From contig NZ_JAGDFX010000002.1 of assembly GCF_017498065.1 (NCBI RefSeq), positions 186,001-250,000 on the forward strand: DNA of 64,000 bases, written 5' to 3'. Each line of letters starts with the position of its first letter. The stretch's first letter is position 1. Of the stretch, positions 39,234-49,600 are shown in pieces. Below the pieces are notes generated by a model. The model was not told the DNA's origin and ran no database searches. It was given only the letters and a program-made list of their open reading frames with translations. The position numbers and the translations under genes were made by a program. This DNA is from Oceanisphaera pacifica (GTDB taxonomy: Bacteria; Pseudomonadota; Gammaproteobacteria; Enterobacterales; Aeromonadaceae).

Positions 39234-40517
39234 GTGGCCAAACAAATTCAAGCAATTCGTGGAATGAACGACTGCCTGCCGGAGCAAACTCCCGCCTGGC
39301 AACAAGCAGAAACCGTATTACGTCAATTAATGGCCAGCTACGGCTATAGCGAAGTACGCATGCCTGTGATGGAAAATACTGGCTTATTTCGCCGCGCCAT
39401 TGGTGAAGTGACCGATGTCGTTGAAAAAGAAATGTACAGTTTTGACGACCGTAATGGCGATAGCATGACCTTGCGACCAGAGGGGACGGCCGGTTGTGTA
39501 CGCGCTGGTATTCAACACGGTCTTTTATATAATCAAGAACGTCGCATGTGGTACATGGGGCCGATGTTTCGTTATGAACGCCCTCAAAAAGGTCGCTATC
39601 GTCAGTTTCATCAATTTGGTGTCGAAGTGTTTGGCCTGCAAGGCCCCGATATCGACGCCGAGTTAATTATGCTGACGGCTCGGTTATGGAAGCAGCTCGG
39701 GGTAAGTGAGCATTTAGTGTTGCAACTAAATAGCTTAGGCCAGCCCGAAGAGCGTGCAGAATATCGCCAAGCGCTGGTAACGTATTTAGAGCAATATTAC
39801 GAGCAACTTGATGCTGACAGTCAGCGTCGCTTGCACACTAACCCATTACGGGTACTCGATAGTAAAAATCCTCAAGTACAGGCGTTATTACAAGACGCCC
39901 CTATTTTAAGTGATTACTTTGGTGAAGCGACGCAAGCTCACTTTGCTAACTTAACGGCCTTACTGACCGCCGCAGGCATTGCCTTTGAAATCAATCCGCG
40001 CTTGGTTCGAGGGCTTGATTATTACAACCTCACCGTGTTTGAGTGGGTGACTGAAAGCCTAGGCGCGCAAGGCACAGTATGTGGTGGTGGGCGTTACGAC
40101 GGCTTAGTGGAGCAGTTAGGGGGACAAGCTACCCCTGCTGTGGGTTTTGCCATGGGCATGGAGCGCTTGGTGTTACTGCTAGAAACTCTAGAAAAAGTGA
40201 ACACGCAGCCTGCTCTTGCAGATGTGTATATCGCCATGATGGGCGAGTCGACACAAGTGGCCGGTTTTGCCTTAGCAGAACAGTTGCGAGACCATATTCC
40301 AAGCTTGAGCGTGATGAGCCACTGCGGTGGTGGTAACTTCAAGAAACAACTAAAACGCGCCGATAAAAGCGGTGCTAGCATGGCCCTTATTTTAGGGGAA
40401 GATGAAGTGGCACGAGGTGAAGTCACCATTAAATATTTACGTGGCCAAGGTGAACAGCAAACCTTGACCGTTAACGATATCATTGAACAGCTGAAAGGTG
40501 ATCTAAGTGGACTTTAA
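39234..40517 (+). CDS. hisS: Histidyl-tRNA synthetase
   Basis: Class II aminoacyl-tRNA synthetase, 427 residues. Motif 1 region ([17 protein letters not shown]), motif 2 ([21 protein letters not shown]), histidine-A motif [15 protein letters not shown], motif 3 ([17 protein letters not shown]) and an anticodon-binding C-terminal domain. The start is GTG at 39234. The end overlaps the yfgM start by 11 bases. Confidence 0.97.
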   Translation: MAKQIQAIRGMNDCLPEQTPAWQQAETVLRQLMASYGYSEVRMPVMENTGLFRRAIGEVTDVVEKEMYSFDDRNGDSMTLRPEGTAGCVRAGIQHGLLYNQERRMWYMGPMFRYERPQKGRYRQFHQFGVEVFGLQGPDIDAELIMLTARLWKQLGVSEHLVLQLNSLGQPEERAEYRQALVTYLEQYYEQLDADSQRRLHTNPLRVLDSKNPQVQALLQDAPILSDYFGEATQAHFANLTALLTAAGIAFEINPRLVRGLDYYNLTVFEWVTESLGAQGTVCGGGRYDGLVEQLGGQATPAVGFAMGMERLVLLLETLEKVNTQPALADVYIAMMGESTQVAGFALAEQLRDHIPSLSVMSHCGGGNFKKQLKRADKSGASMALILGEDEVARGEVTIKYLRGQGEQQTLTVNDIIEQLKGDLSGL

Positions 40518-41151
40518 TAGCACGGAAGAGCAGCAAATAGAAACCCTCAAACGCTGGTGGTCAGAGTATGGCAAATCGATCATATTAGGGGCTGTTGTCG
40601 GGTTAGGGGGCTTATTTGGCTGGCGTTATTACCAAGCTGATCAAATAGAAACCCGTGCCGCCGGTGCCGATAGCTTTGCGTATGTCAGCGGTGAATTGGC
40701 CAGTAAAGGCCCAGATGCATTTGATGCAGCAGCAGAGTTTGTGGAACAAAACCAAGGGAACAACTACGGTGAGCTGGCCGCATTGTTGTTGGCCAGTGAA
40801 GCGATAAAAGCTAATCAATTACCGTTGGCTCAGCAGCAATTAGCGTTAGCGCTAGCTGGCACTCAAGATGAGGCACTGAGTAATACTATTGGTTTGCGTC
40901 TGGCTCGTGTCTTGTTAGCGCAAAATAATATAGCTGATGCACAAGCTGCATTAAATAATGTAACGGCAGATGCCTTCGCCGCACAGCGCAGTGAAGTTCA
41001 GGGTGATCTGTATATGGCGCAAGATAAGCCTGCTGATGCCAGTGACGCTTATCGCGCTGCCAGAGATGCTGGTGGCCTGACTGATAATCCTAGCTTACGC
41101 CTTAAATTAGATAATTTAGGTGTATCTGATAAACCGAGTGAGGATGCATAA
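40507..41151 (+). CDS. yfgM: YfgM family ancillary SecYEG translocon protein
   Basis: 214-residue inner-membrane protein with a single N-terminal anchor (about residues 23-42, [16 protein letters not shown]) and a periplasmic TPR-like alanine/glutamine-rich domain. In E. coli it associates with PpiD at the Sec translocon. The start is GTG at 40507, inside the hisS end, and its stop overlaps the bamB ATG (TAATG), so translation is coupled on both sides. Confidence 0.92.
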   Translation: MDFNSTEEQQIETLKRWWSEYGKSIILGAVVGLGGLFGWRYYQADQIETRAAGADSFAYVSGELASKGPDAFDAAAEFVEQNQGNNYGELAALLLASEAIKANQLPLAQQQLALALAGTQDEALSNTIGLRLARVLLAQNNIADAQAALNNVTADAFAAQRSEVQGDLYMAQDKPADASDAYRAARDAGGLTDNPSLRLKLDNLGVSDKPSEDA

Positions 41152-42323
41152 TGATGCGCAAACAGGTCTCGGTATTGTCTTTATTGCTCGCCATGGGGCT
41201 AAGTGCCTGCTCGAGCAATACGGATGTGATCCAAGTTAGCCCGCTGCCCGATATTAACAATACGCTAAACACGAAAGCGACGTGGTCAACCTCAGTGGGC
41301 AATGGCGTTGGAGATTTTTATTCTCAGCTGGCACCAGCAGTGGACGGCGAGCGTATTTTTGCCGCCTCACGAGATGGCAAGCTAGCCGCGTTTGATCGCC
41401 ACAACGGCAAGCGCCAGTGGCAGCAGCGACTCGATAAATTAGCCATTAACGACAATCAACGCAGCCCACGCATTTCCGGCGGCTTAACAGCCGCCTACGG
41501 CAATCTGTATTTTGGCTCTGAAAATGGCATCGTCTATGCGGTTGCTCAATCGGACGGTGAAATACTCTGGACCCAAGTTGTACCCGGCGAAGTGCTAGCC
41601 GCCCCTGCCGTAGATGAAGGCAAGGTGGTGGTGCATACCAGTGCGGGTAATTTAGTTGCTCTAGACTCAAGCACTGGCGAGCAGCAATGGCAACTGCGTA
41701 ATGAGCAGCCAAGCTTAACCTTGCGTAGCATGGCAACGCCGGTCAGTGTGGGCGGAGCGGTATTATACGGTCGTGCCGATGGTCGTTTAGGTGTCGCTTT
41801 ATTGGCGAATGGTCAGCCGGTGCGTGATACCCGTATTGCCAGCCCCCGTGGAGCTACTGAATTAGAGCGCATGGTTGATGTGGCTGCCAAACCGGTAATT
41901 TTAGGCGATATCCTGTTTACAATCGCTTATAATGGTCAACTGACTGCTCATCAGTTGATTTCGGGGCAAGAATTGTGGAAGCGCCAGTATCAGGGCTCTC
42001 AGGATCTAAGCACCGACGGACGCCTACTTTATATCAGTGATAGCCGCAGCCACCTATTTGCAGTGGATGCGCGTAGCGGTATGGAAGTATGGTCGAATAC
42101 CGAGCTGGAAAATCGTCAGCTAACCGCGTCAGCGGTGTTCGGTGATTATCTGGTGGCAGGTGATGCACAGGGATATTTGTACTGGTTTAATCGCCAAACA
42201 GGCGTGCTTGAATCACTGCAGCGTCTCGACAGTAAAGGGCTTTATATTGCGCCTTTAGTGGTTGATGACCTCCTTTATGTGCAGAGCCGTAGTGGCGATT
42301 TGGTGGCTATAGGTCAACCGTAA
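41151..42323 (+). CDS. bamB: Outer-membrane assembly factor BamB
   Basis: Lipoprotein subunit of the beta-barrel assembly complex. 390 residues; signal peptide with lipobox GLSAC (cysteine about residue 20); repeated beta-propeller (PQQ-like) blades, for example RDGKLAAFDRHNGKRQWQQ, NLVALDSSTGEQQW and LFAVDARSGMEVW. ATG at 41151 or the adjacent 41154. A strong hairpin follows before der. Confidence 0.96.
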   Translation: MMRKQVSVLSLLLAMGLSACSSNTDVIQVSPLPDINNTLNTKATWSTSVGNGVGDFYSQLAPAVDGERIFAASRDGKLAAFDRHNGKRQWQQRLDKLAINDNQRSPRISGGLTAAYGNLYFGSENGIVYAVAQSDGEILWTQVVPGEVLAAPAVDEGKVVVHTSAGNLVALDSSTGEQQWQLRNEQPSLTLRSMATPVSVGGAVLYGRADGRLGVALLANGQPVRDTRIASPRGATELERMVDVAAKPVILGDILFTIAYNGQLTAHQLISGQELWKRQYQGSQDLSTDGRLLYISDSRSHLFAVDARSGMEVWSNTELENRQLTASAVFGDYLVAGDAQGYLYWFNRQTGVLESLQRLDSKGLYIAPLVVDDLLYVQSRSGDLVAIGQP

Positions 42324-42343
42324 GCGTTACACAAGTACACCAC

Positions 42344-42382
42344 CGGCTCCTGATCTACGATCAGGAGCCGTTATTGTTTTTT
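42344..42382 (+). terminator. Strong hairpin between bamB and der
   Basis: Perfect 12-bp stem CGGCTCCTGATC/GATCAGGAGCCG with a 3-base loop and then TTATTGTTTTTT. This is a good intrinsic terminator; it ends only about 14 bases before the der start codon and would split bamB from der unless it is read through. Confidence 0.8.
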
Positions 42383-42395
42383 GGAGACTGATCTT

Positions 42396-43931
42396 ATGAT
42401 GCCAGTAGTGGCTCTGGTGGGGCGCCCTAACGTGGGCAAATCCACTCTATTCAACCGTTTAACCCGTACCCGAGACGCCTTAGTGGCCAACTTTCCTGGC
42501 CTCACTCGAGATCGCCAATATGGCCAAGCAAAAATTGGTGAGTTGGAATTTATCGTGGTAGATACCGGCGGTATCGATGGCACCGAGCAGGGTATAGAGC
42601 TTGAAATGGCTGCACAATCATTGGCCGCTGTAGATGAAGCCGATGTTGTATTATTTATGGTGGACGCAAGGGCCGGGCTTAGCTCGGCAGACGAAGGCAT
42701 TGCGGCTCACCTGCGTCGTTGCCAAAAAAAGACCTTATTAGTGGTGAATAAAACCGATGGTATTGACGCTGACTCAGCCGTAAGCGAATTTTATCAATTA
42801 GGGCTGGGCGGTGTTTATCCTATTGCTGCCAGCCAAGGCCGTGGCGTACTTAGCTTAATTGAAACCGCATTGGCACCACAGTTAGCTGAGCTGGCAGAGG
42901 AGCAACAACAAGCTGCTACCTTATTAGCCGAGCCAGAGTCAGAGCAGGTTTCTGAGTCAGAAGAAGAGCTTGATTTTGGTGAGTTAGACGAGGATCAGGT
43001 GCAAGAACTGCTGACTGCCATGGATCAGGCAAACGAAGAAGATGCTCAGCAATTTGCAGATTTACCCATTAAGTTAGCGATTGTAGGTCGCCCTAACGTG
43101 GGTAAGTCGACGCTCACTAACCGTATCTTAGGTGAAGAGCGTGTGGTGGTGTATGACCAGCCTGGTACCACTCGTGATTCTGTGTATATTCCGATGCAGC
43201 GTGACGAGCAAGAATATATCTTGATTGATACTGCGGGTGTACGTCGTCGTGGCCGTGTGCATGAAGCGGTTGAAAAATTCTCGGTGATTAAAACCCTAAA
43301 AGCCATTGAAGATGCCAACGTCGTCTTGTTAGTTGTGGATGCTCGAGAAGGTATTTCTGATCAAGATCTAAGCTTGCTTGGTTTTGTGCTCAATGCGGGT
43401 CGCAGTATAGTGCTGGCAGTCAATAAGTGGGATGGTCTTGAAGATACGGTGCGCGAAGATATCAAACGCGAGCTAGACCGTCGGTTAGGCTTTATTGATT
43501 TTGCACGTTTGCACTTTATTTCTGCACTGCACGGTAGTGGTGTGGGTAACTTATTTGAGTCTATTCAAGAAGCTTACCAATCGGCCACTAAACGGGTGAA
43601 TACCTCTATGCTGACGCGGATCATGATGATGGCGCAAGACGATCATCAGCCGCCACTCGTAGGGGGGCGCCGTGTTAAGTTGAAATATGCTCACGCTGGT
43701 GGCTACAACCCACCGCGCATTATTGTGCACGGTAATCAAGTTAATACCTTGCCAGATTCTTATAAACGTTATTTGATCAATTACTTTCGTCGTTCATTAC
43801 AGATAATGGGCACGCCTATTCGTGTGGAGTTTAATGAGGGCATCAACCCTTATCAAGGCAAGAAGAATAAATTGACTCAAAACCAGATGCGCAAACGCAA
43901 ACGCTTGATGCGTTTTAATAAGAAAAAGTAA
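42396..43931 (+). CDS. der: GTPase Der (EngA)
   Basis: Essential GTPase in 50S ribosome assembly with two tandem G domains: GRPNVGKST near residues 10 and 230, DTGG/DTAG switch regions, NKTDG and NKWDG, and a C-terminal KH-like domain ending in a basic tail ([12 protein letters not shown]). Between the G domains is a long acidic linker (about residues 170-220). I use the ATG at 42396 with GGAG nine bases upstream; the TTG at 42381 lies within the terminator T tract. Confidence 0.97.
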   Translation: MMPVVALVGRPNVGKSTLFNRLTRTRDALVANFPGLTRDRQYGQAKIGELEFIVVDTGGIDGTEQGIELEMAAQSLAAVDEADVVLFMVDARAGLSSADEGIAAHLRRCQKKTLLVVNKTDGIDADSAVSEFYQLGLGGVYPIAASQGRGVLSLIETALAPQLAELAEEQQQAATLLAEPESEQVSESEEELDFGELDEDQVQELLTAMDQANEEDAQQFADLPIKLAIVGRPNVGKSTLTNRILGEERVVVYDQPGTTRDSVYIPMQRDEQEYILIDTAGVRRRGRVHEAVEKFSVIKTLKAIEDANVVLLVVDAREGISDQDLSLLGFVLNAGRSIVLAVNKWDGLEDTVREDIKRELDRRLGFIDFARLHFISALHGSGVGNLFESIQEAYQSATKRVNTSMLTRIMMMAQDDHQPPLVGGRRVKLKYAHAGGYNPPRIIVHGNQVNTLPDSYKRYLINYFRRSLQIMGTPIRVEFNEGINPYQGKKNKLTQNQMRKRKRLMRFNKKK

Positions 43932-43936
43932 TTTCC

Positions 43937-43961
43937 AAACGCCGGCGCTCAGCCGGCGTTT
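43937..43961 (+). terminator. Rho-independent terminator after der
   Basis: Stem AAACGCCGGC/GCCGGCGTTT with loop GCTCA, then TATTTT, immediately after the der stop. Confidence 0.9.
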
Positions 43962-44161
43962 TATTTTAGAACAGAGAAAAGAGCTAAATATAATCTAAGC
44001 GCCTCTTGTACCAACACCTACTACATCCACAAAAAAATAGTAATAGTCTCTAAAAGGAGAAGTTAATAATAATAGTGGCTATAAGCCGCAACGTCACTCA
44101 TTGCTCACCATTATGGTCTATGATGAATAGCGAGATAGATTGTCTGTACTCGGAGGAATAT

Positions 44162-44602
44162 ATGTATACATCGTTACTGGTTGCGGTTGATGGTTCTAAA
44201 CAAAGTGAAAAAGCGCTGACTTTAGCCTGTTATTTAGCGCAAAGTAATCAGGCAAAAATACATATTGTGCATGCGCCTGAAGTATTACAGCATCCGGCAA
44301 TCATGACTTGGGGGCTGGGTGCCGTATCGTTAGAGAGCAGTCGTGAAGAGCTAGCGGCCATGAGTAGTAAATTGGTCGAGCATGCTGTGTCTGTTGCTAA
44401 AGAGCAGGGCATTAACCAAGTTGAGGGTCATGTGATTTATGGTGAGCCAACACTCGCTATTATTAAGCAGGCCGATAATTTAGGTGTGGATGTGATTGTG
44501 ATGGGCTGTCGAGGCTTGGGTAACCTATCGGGCTTAGTCATGGGCAGTGTTTCACATAAAGTCAGCCACAGTGCCCAATGTGGCGTTATTACTATTCGCT
44601 AA
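44162..44602 (+). CDS. Universal stress protein, UspA family
   Basis: Cytoplasmic stress protein of 146 residues. The N-terminus MYTSLLVAVDGSKQSEKAL and the C-terminal phosphate-loop motif G-x2-G-x9-G-S (GCRGLGNLSGLVMGSVS) indicate an ATP-binding member of the family. I chose the ATG at 44162 because of a strong GGAGG six bases upstream; the frame extends to 44075, but that extension has no ribosome site. Monocistronic between the der terminator and the repeat at 44621. Confidence 0.92.
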   Translation: MYTSLLVAVDGSKQSEKALTLACYLAQSNQAKIHIVHAPEVLQHPAIMTWGLGAVSLESSREELAAMSSKLVEHAVSVAKEQGINQVEGHVIYGEPTLAIIKQADNLGVDVIVMGCRGLGNLSGLVMGSVSHKVSHSAQCGVITIR

Positions 44603-44620
44603 TGTATCAGTGCCGAATGT

Positions 44621-44690
44621 TTGGCGCCCAGCGTCCAAATTAAAGAGCGACCCCCCTCTTTGTTTAGTTCGGCGCTGGGTACTGGACGCG
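44621..44690. repeat. Structured repeat with GCGCCCAGCGTCCA / CGCTGGG..TGGACGC arms
   Basis: Between the usp gene and the small ORF. GCGTCCA pairs with TGGACGC at the outside and AAAGAG with CTCTTT near the loop. The right half, read on the opposite strand, matches TAGCACCCAGCGCCAAG at 22949-22966 with few changes. Confidence 0.5.
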
Positions 44691-44698
44691 AATGTACT

Positions 44699-44839
44699 TC
44701 AATCTGCTTGCGCCTCTAAAAAATACGCATTATTACGGCGCAAAATATTGCGTCGTACGTCTTTCATTAGTATTTTTCGGCGCGGAGAGCAGGTTTTATT
44801 GGTACGCTGTTTTAGTAATAAACGTCTTCGTCTTAGCAT
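44699..44839 (-). CDS. Arginine-rich small protein, 46 residues
   Basis: An unnamed short frame. It starts with ATG at 44839 preceded by CAGGAG six bases upstream, a good ribosome site, and TATACT about 20 bases further up can act as a -10 box. The product starts MLRRRRLLLKQR, contains CSPRRKILMKDVRRNILRRN and ends FLEAQAD; it is strongly basic and predicted helical. I know no family, but the ribosome site, promoter-like box and biased composition support a real gene. A plus-strand frame over the same bases is less convincing. Confidence 0.5.
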   Translation of the reverse strand: MLRRRRLLLKQRTNKTCSPRRKILMKDVRRNILRRNNAYFLEAQAD

Positions 44840-44875
44840 GGGGGCTCCTGTAGTAATCTTAGTATAATGTTAACG

Positions 44876-44897
44876 CAGCAGGCGCTGGCCTGCTGCT
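44876..44897. repeat. Perfect 9-bp inverted repeat upstream of the small ORF
   Basis: GCAGCAGGC and GCCTGCTGC with a 4-base loop. It lies between the small basic ORF and mltF ends, directly upstream of the ORF's -10-like box; it could be an operator or a terminator-like hairpin without T tract. Confidence 0.5.
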
Positions 44898-44945
44898 GTG
44901 ATGCATTACATATCAGCTTTTGTGTTAGGTAAAGTGACATTTTCA

Positions 44946-46364
44946 TTAAATGTCGGTTTCGACTGTGGGCGCTTCATGTTGAATACGTAAGTTTGTATCT
45001 GCTTGAGCATAATCTTGCCACAGTAAGCTTTGATAATACTGACGAATATTATTCACAAACTGTTTCGTCTCACGCCCCCGGGCATAACCATAGCGAGTTT
45101 GGCGATACCATTTAGGCTGATGCAAAAGCGGCAGATTCTCTTTTACTTGTGCCCAAGAATTGGGATCTTGCTGGCGAGACTGCGTGAGTCTGCGCACATC
45201 TAACACATGCCCTAAGCCAATGTTATAAGCGGCCAAGGCAAACCAAATGCGTTCTCCATCAGGAATAGAGGCGGGCAAACGCGCTAAAATAGAGGTTAAA
45301 TATTGGGCGCCACCGCGGATACTTTGTTCGGGATCGAGCCGGTTTGTCACGCCCACTTGCGCGGCTGTGTCTTCGGTAAGCATCATCATGCCGCGCACCC
45401 CAGTATAAGAGGTGGCTTTAGGATCCCAGTGTGATTCTTGGTAACTCATTGCTGCCAGTAAGCGCCAGTCTAACTCCCCAGCATAACGCTCAAATAACGG
45501 CTGATATTGTGGTAAGCGGTTATCGATACGCTGTAAAAAGGTGCGAGTATCAACATAGTCAAAGCTTTGTACATGACCAAAATATTTCTCATGTAATCGC
45601 GCTAACGTACCATTACTCGATTGTTGTTCAAAAAAACTGAGCATGGGCCCTAAGAGGCTGTCGTCTCTATTTTTAGGTAACATCCAGGCAATGGCTTGTG
45701 GCTTACCGACAGTAAAAGCCGCTTCAATACTGGGGTAGTAACGCTGAGTTCTGGCCAATAAAATATCGTTTACTAAGGCATACTCTGTCTTTTTTTCTGC
45801 TACTTGGCGTAATAAATCTTCGGCATCGCTATCGCGTTGGGCTTGCCAGAATAATTCAGGATGAATTTGTTGTTGCTCATATAACCATTCGGCTTGGCTG
45901 GAGCCGGCCAGTACAGTGATACCGTTGGTAAGATCTTGAATACGTTTAGGGCGAGCTGTCCCCTTGCGATAAGCTAACGTGTGTTCGATATGATAATAAC
46001 TGGGTCCAAAACGATAAAGCTGGCGTCGCTGTTTAGTGTTGACTAAGCCGGCGGCGAGCATATCGACGTGACCGTTATCTAACAAAGCAAATAACTCATC
46101 TATGCTATATGCAGGTACCATTTGTAGTGCAATATTGTCGCCTAAAGATGCAGAAAACTGGTAGGCGAGTTCAAAATCTAGACCTTCTTCTTGCCCATCA
46201 CGCAAAAAATAATACAGCGGGTGATACAGGGTTCCCACACGCAGGCTGCCCCTTTGTTGTATCTGTTCAACGCTATTGGCTTGCTGTGTCTGGCGATCAC
46301 AGCCGCTAGCTGCCAGTATACCTAGCAGTAATAAGGGCTTTAGTAGCAAGATAACTCGACGCAA
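44946..46364 (-). CDS. mltF: Membrane-bound lytic murein transglycosylase F
   Basis: Outer-membrane peptidoglycan lyase of 472 residues. Signal peptide with a lipobox-like LAASGC (cysteine about residue 22). N-terminal solute-binding-protein-like domain (RGSLRVGTLYHPLYYF; about 40-265) and a C-terminal SLT domain with catalytic glutamate in SYQESHWDPKATS and GVRGMMMLT, then AAYNIGLGHVLDVRRL. Divergent from purL, the same arrangement as in E. coli. Confidence 0.96.
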   Translation of the reverse strand: MRRVILLLKPLLLLGILAASGCDRQTQQANSVEQIQQRGSLRVGTLYHPLYYFLRDGQEEGLDFELAYQFSASLGDNIALQMVPAYSIDELFALLDNGHVDMLAAGLVNTKQRRQLYRFGPSYYHIEHTLAYRKGTARPKRIQDLTNGITVLAGSSQAEWLYEQQQIHPELFWQAQRDSDAEDLLRQVAEKKTEYALVNDILLARTQRYYPSIEAAFTVGKPQAIAWMLPKNRDDSLLGPMLSFFEQQSSNGTLARLHEKYFGHVQSFDYVDTRTFLQRIDNRLPQYQPLFERYAGELDWRLLAAMSYQESHWDPKATSYTGVRGMMMLTEDTAAQVGVTNRLDPEQSIRGGAQYLTSILARLPASIPDGERIWFALAAYNIGLGHVLDVRRLTQSRQQDPNSWAQVKENLPLLHQPKWYRQTRYGYARGRETKQFVNNIRQYYQSLLWQDYAQADTNLRIQHEAPTVETDI

Positions 46365-46592
46365 AGCAGCTCCTAACGATAAATAATGGCTATTTTATAA
46401 CAGAAGTCGCTCACTTCGTCAGCTGGCAGAGAAAGATAAACGTCTGCTGGAAAGGTAAAGAGGGCCGGGTAAGAATGAAGGGCAACGTAAAGAGTATGCT
46501 AAATTTGTGGGGGCTAAGAGCTTAGGTAGCCAAGCCGGTTCGCTATAACAGCCGAAGAATACAGTTCTGAGCGTGCGGGTAAAAAAATGGGC
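46365..46592. other. mltF-purL divergent intergenic region
   Basis: About 300 bases separate the two start codons (mltF at 46364, purL at 46674). No ORF of quality is present. I searched by eye for a PurR operator (ACGCAAACGTTTTCGT-like) and saw no good match. Confidence 0.4.
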
Positions 46593-46622
46593 GTCGACAG
46601 AGCACAGGGGGGATCCTATAAT
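46593..46622 (+). promoter_or_regulatory. Candidate sigma-70 promoter of purL
   Basis: A perfect TATAAT at 46617-46622 with GTCGAC, a poor TTGACA match, 18 bases upstream. It would give a leader of roughly 45 bases before the purL ATG at 46674. Confidence 0.45.
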
Positions 46623-46673
46623 GGCAGCCAACTTCTCAACCCCCCATTCATTCACGCTTTGAGAATCGCCACT

Positions 46674-49600
46674 ATGGAAATACTGAGAGGCTTACCCGCC
46701 TTATCTGGTTTCAGAATTCAAGCCTTGGTTCGCCAAGCCCAGCAGCAAAACTTGCCACTGGTTGATATCACCACCGAATACGTCCACTTTGTTGCCCTTA
46801 ACGCTAACCTCGAAGCGAAAGAGCGACACACATTGGCCCAGCTACTTGATAGTCCGGCCCAAGGCGTTACGCCTGCCGCTAATAGCCAGATGGCGTTAGT
46901 TACTCCAAGGCCCGGCACCTTGTCGCCTTGGTCTACTAAAGCCACCGATATTGCGCATAACTGTGGCTTAAGCCAAGTTAAACGCATTGAGCGCGGCATT
47001 AGCTATTATTTAAGTTTTGAGCGCACCCCCAGCGAGGCTGAATTAACGGCTATTACCGGCTTGTTATTTGACCCCATGACGGAGGTAGTGCTGACTCAGC
47101 TCGAAGATGCCCGTTGTCTTTTTGCCCAAGCCGAGCCCGCTCCTGTTAGCGTGGTTGATATACAAAGCGGTGGCCGAGAGGCGCTAGTTGAAGCAAATGT
47201 AAGCTTAGGCTTGGCGCTCGCAGAAGATGAAATCGATTACTTATTTGCCGGCTTTACCGAGTTGGGGCGTAACCCCAATGATATTGAACTTTATATGTTC
47301 GCTCAGGCTAACTCCGAGCATTGCCGCCATAAAATTTTTAACGCCGACTGGACCATAGACGGTGTCGAGCAGCCAAAGTCGCTGTTTAAAATGATTAAAA
47401 ATACCCACGAGCAAGTGCCTGAGCATGTGTTGTCTGCCTATAAAGATAACGCTGCTGTGATGAGCGGCTCGTTCGCTGGACGCTTTTTTGCGAGCCCTGA
47501 GTCTGGGGAATATCGTTACCATCAAGAAGATATTCATATCTTAATGAAGGTGGAAACCCATAACCATCCGACCGCTATTTCACCTTATGCAGGCGCGGCT
47601 ACCGGCTCAGGTGGTGAAATTCGTGATGAAGGTGCAACCGGTCGTGGCTCTAAGCCAAAAGCGGGGCTGGTGGGCTTTAGTGTCTCTAACCTAAAAATTC
47701 CTACCTACCCACGTCCGTGGGAACAAGATTTTGGTAAGCCAAATCGTATTGTGAGTGCGCTTAACATCATGTTAGATGGGCCTTTAGGTGGCGCGGCTTT
47801 TAATAACGAATTTGGTCGTCCAGCCTTGCTGGGTTACTTTCGTACCTTTGAAGAAAAAGTATCCAGCTTTAACGGTGAAGAAGTACGTGGTTATCATAAG
47901 CCAATCATGTTGGCCGGTGGCTTGGGTAATATCCGTGACGAGCATGTCCAAAAAGGGGACATTACTCCAGGCGCTAAGCTGATTGTGCTGGGTGGTCCGG
48001 CCATGAACATTGGCTTGGGCGGCGGGGCTGCATCGAGTATGACATCGGGTCAGTCGAGTGAAGACCTAGACTTTGCCTCCGTACAGCGCGATAACCCCGA
48101 AATGGAGCGTCGTTGCCAAGAAGTGATCGACCGCTGCTGGGCCATGGGCAATAACAACCCGATACAGTTTATTCACGACGTAGGCGCGGGCGGCTTATCT
48201 AATGCTATGCCAGAGCTGGTGAGTGATGGCGGGCGTGGTGGGCGTTTTAATCTGCGCGATATTCCCAACGATGAGCCGGGCATGAGCCCGTTGCAAATTT
48301 GGTGTAATGAGTCACAAGAGCGCTATGTGATGTCGGTGGCTAATGATCGCTTAGCTGAATTTGAAGCAATTTGTCACCGCGAGCGCGCGCCGTTTGCGGT
48401 AGTGGGTGAAGCCACGGTTGAGCCACACTTAAGCTTAACAGACAGCCACTTTGATAATCAGCCCATTGATATGCCATTAGATGTGTTGTTGGGTAAAGCG
48501 CCTAAAATGCAGCGGGACGGCCAAACTCAACAGCATCAAAGCCCGGCGCTCGACCTGAGCGGTATTACCCTAAAAGGCGCGGCTGCGCGAGTAATGACTC
48601 TGCCTGCGGTGGCGGACAAAGGCTTTTTAATCACCATTGGTGATCGCAGTGTGACTGGATTGGTGGCACGAGACCAAATGGTCGGGCCTTGGCAGGTGCC
48701 AGTGGCAGACTGTGCCGTTACTGCGGCCTCTTACGACAGCTACGTGGGCGAAGCCATGTCACTGGGTGAGCGCACCCCTGTGGCCTTGCTCGATTACGCA
48801 GCATCAGCGCGGTTAGCCGTAGCTGAGTCCATTACCAATATTGCTGCTACAGACATTGGTGAGCTAAAACATATTAAACTGTCAGCTAACTGGATGGCGG
48901 CGGCGGGCCACCCTGGGGAAGATGCCGGTTTATATGAAGCGGTGAAAGCGGTTGGTGAAGAGCTGTGCCCAGAGTTAGAGTTAACTATCCCTGTTGGCAA
49001 AGACTCCATGTCGATGAAAACCAGTTGGAACGATGGCGGTGAAGAAAAATCGGTCACTTCGCCATTATCATTGGTGATCACCGCCTTTGCTCGGGTGACA
49101 GACATTCGCAATACCGTAACGCCTTGGTTGCGCACCGATCAGGGCGATACTAGCCTGATTTTGGTGGACTTAGGCAAGGGACAAAATCGTTTAGGCGCCT
49201 CGGCATTAGCACAAGTGTATCGCCAATTAGGTGATACCCCTGCCGACTTAGACAGCCCTGTATTATTGAAGAATTTCTTTAATGCCATGCAAACCCTAGT
49301 GGCCGATAAACAACTATTGGCCTATCACGATAAAGGCGATGGCGGTTTATTTGTTACCCTAGCTGAAATGGGCTTTGCCGGTAATACCGGCTTAGACATT
49401 GAGCTCGATTTGCTGGGTAGCGATAATCTAGCCGCATTATTTAATGAAGAGCTAGGGGCGGTGATACAAGTGCGCCAGGCCGATAAAGAAGCGGTATTAA
49501 CCTGCTTGGCCGGCCATGGCTTGGCCAGTTGCAGTCATGTGATTGGTGTGCCTAACCAAGACGACTTACTACGCTTTTTCTATGCTGGCAAAGAAGTATA

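Noticed and set aside
44547-44867. 106-codon plus-strand ORF after the usp gene
   Set aside because: Starts inside usp and passes through a repeat. The antisense 46-codon frame has the ribosome site and better composition.
46587-46673. N-terminal extension of purL
   Set aside because: The extension covers the TATAAT promoter box, and the family N-terminus begins at the ATG at 46674.
46365-46673. PurR operator for purL
   Set aside because: No sequence close to the ACGCAAACGTTTTCGT consensus was found by eye.
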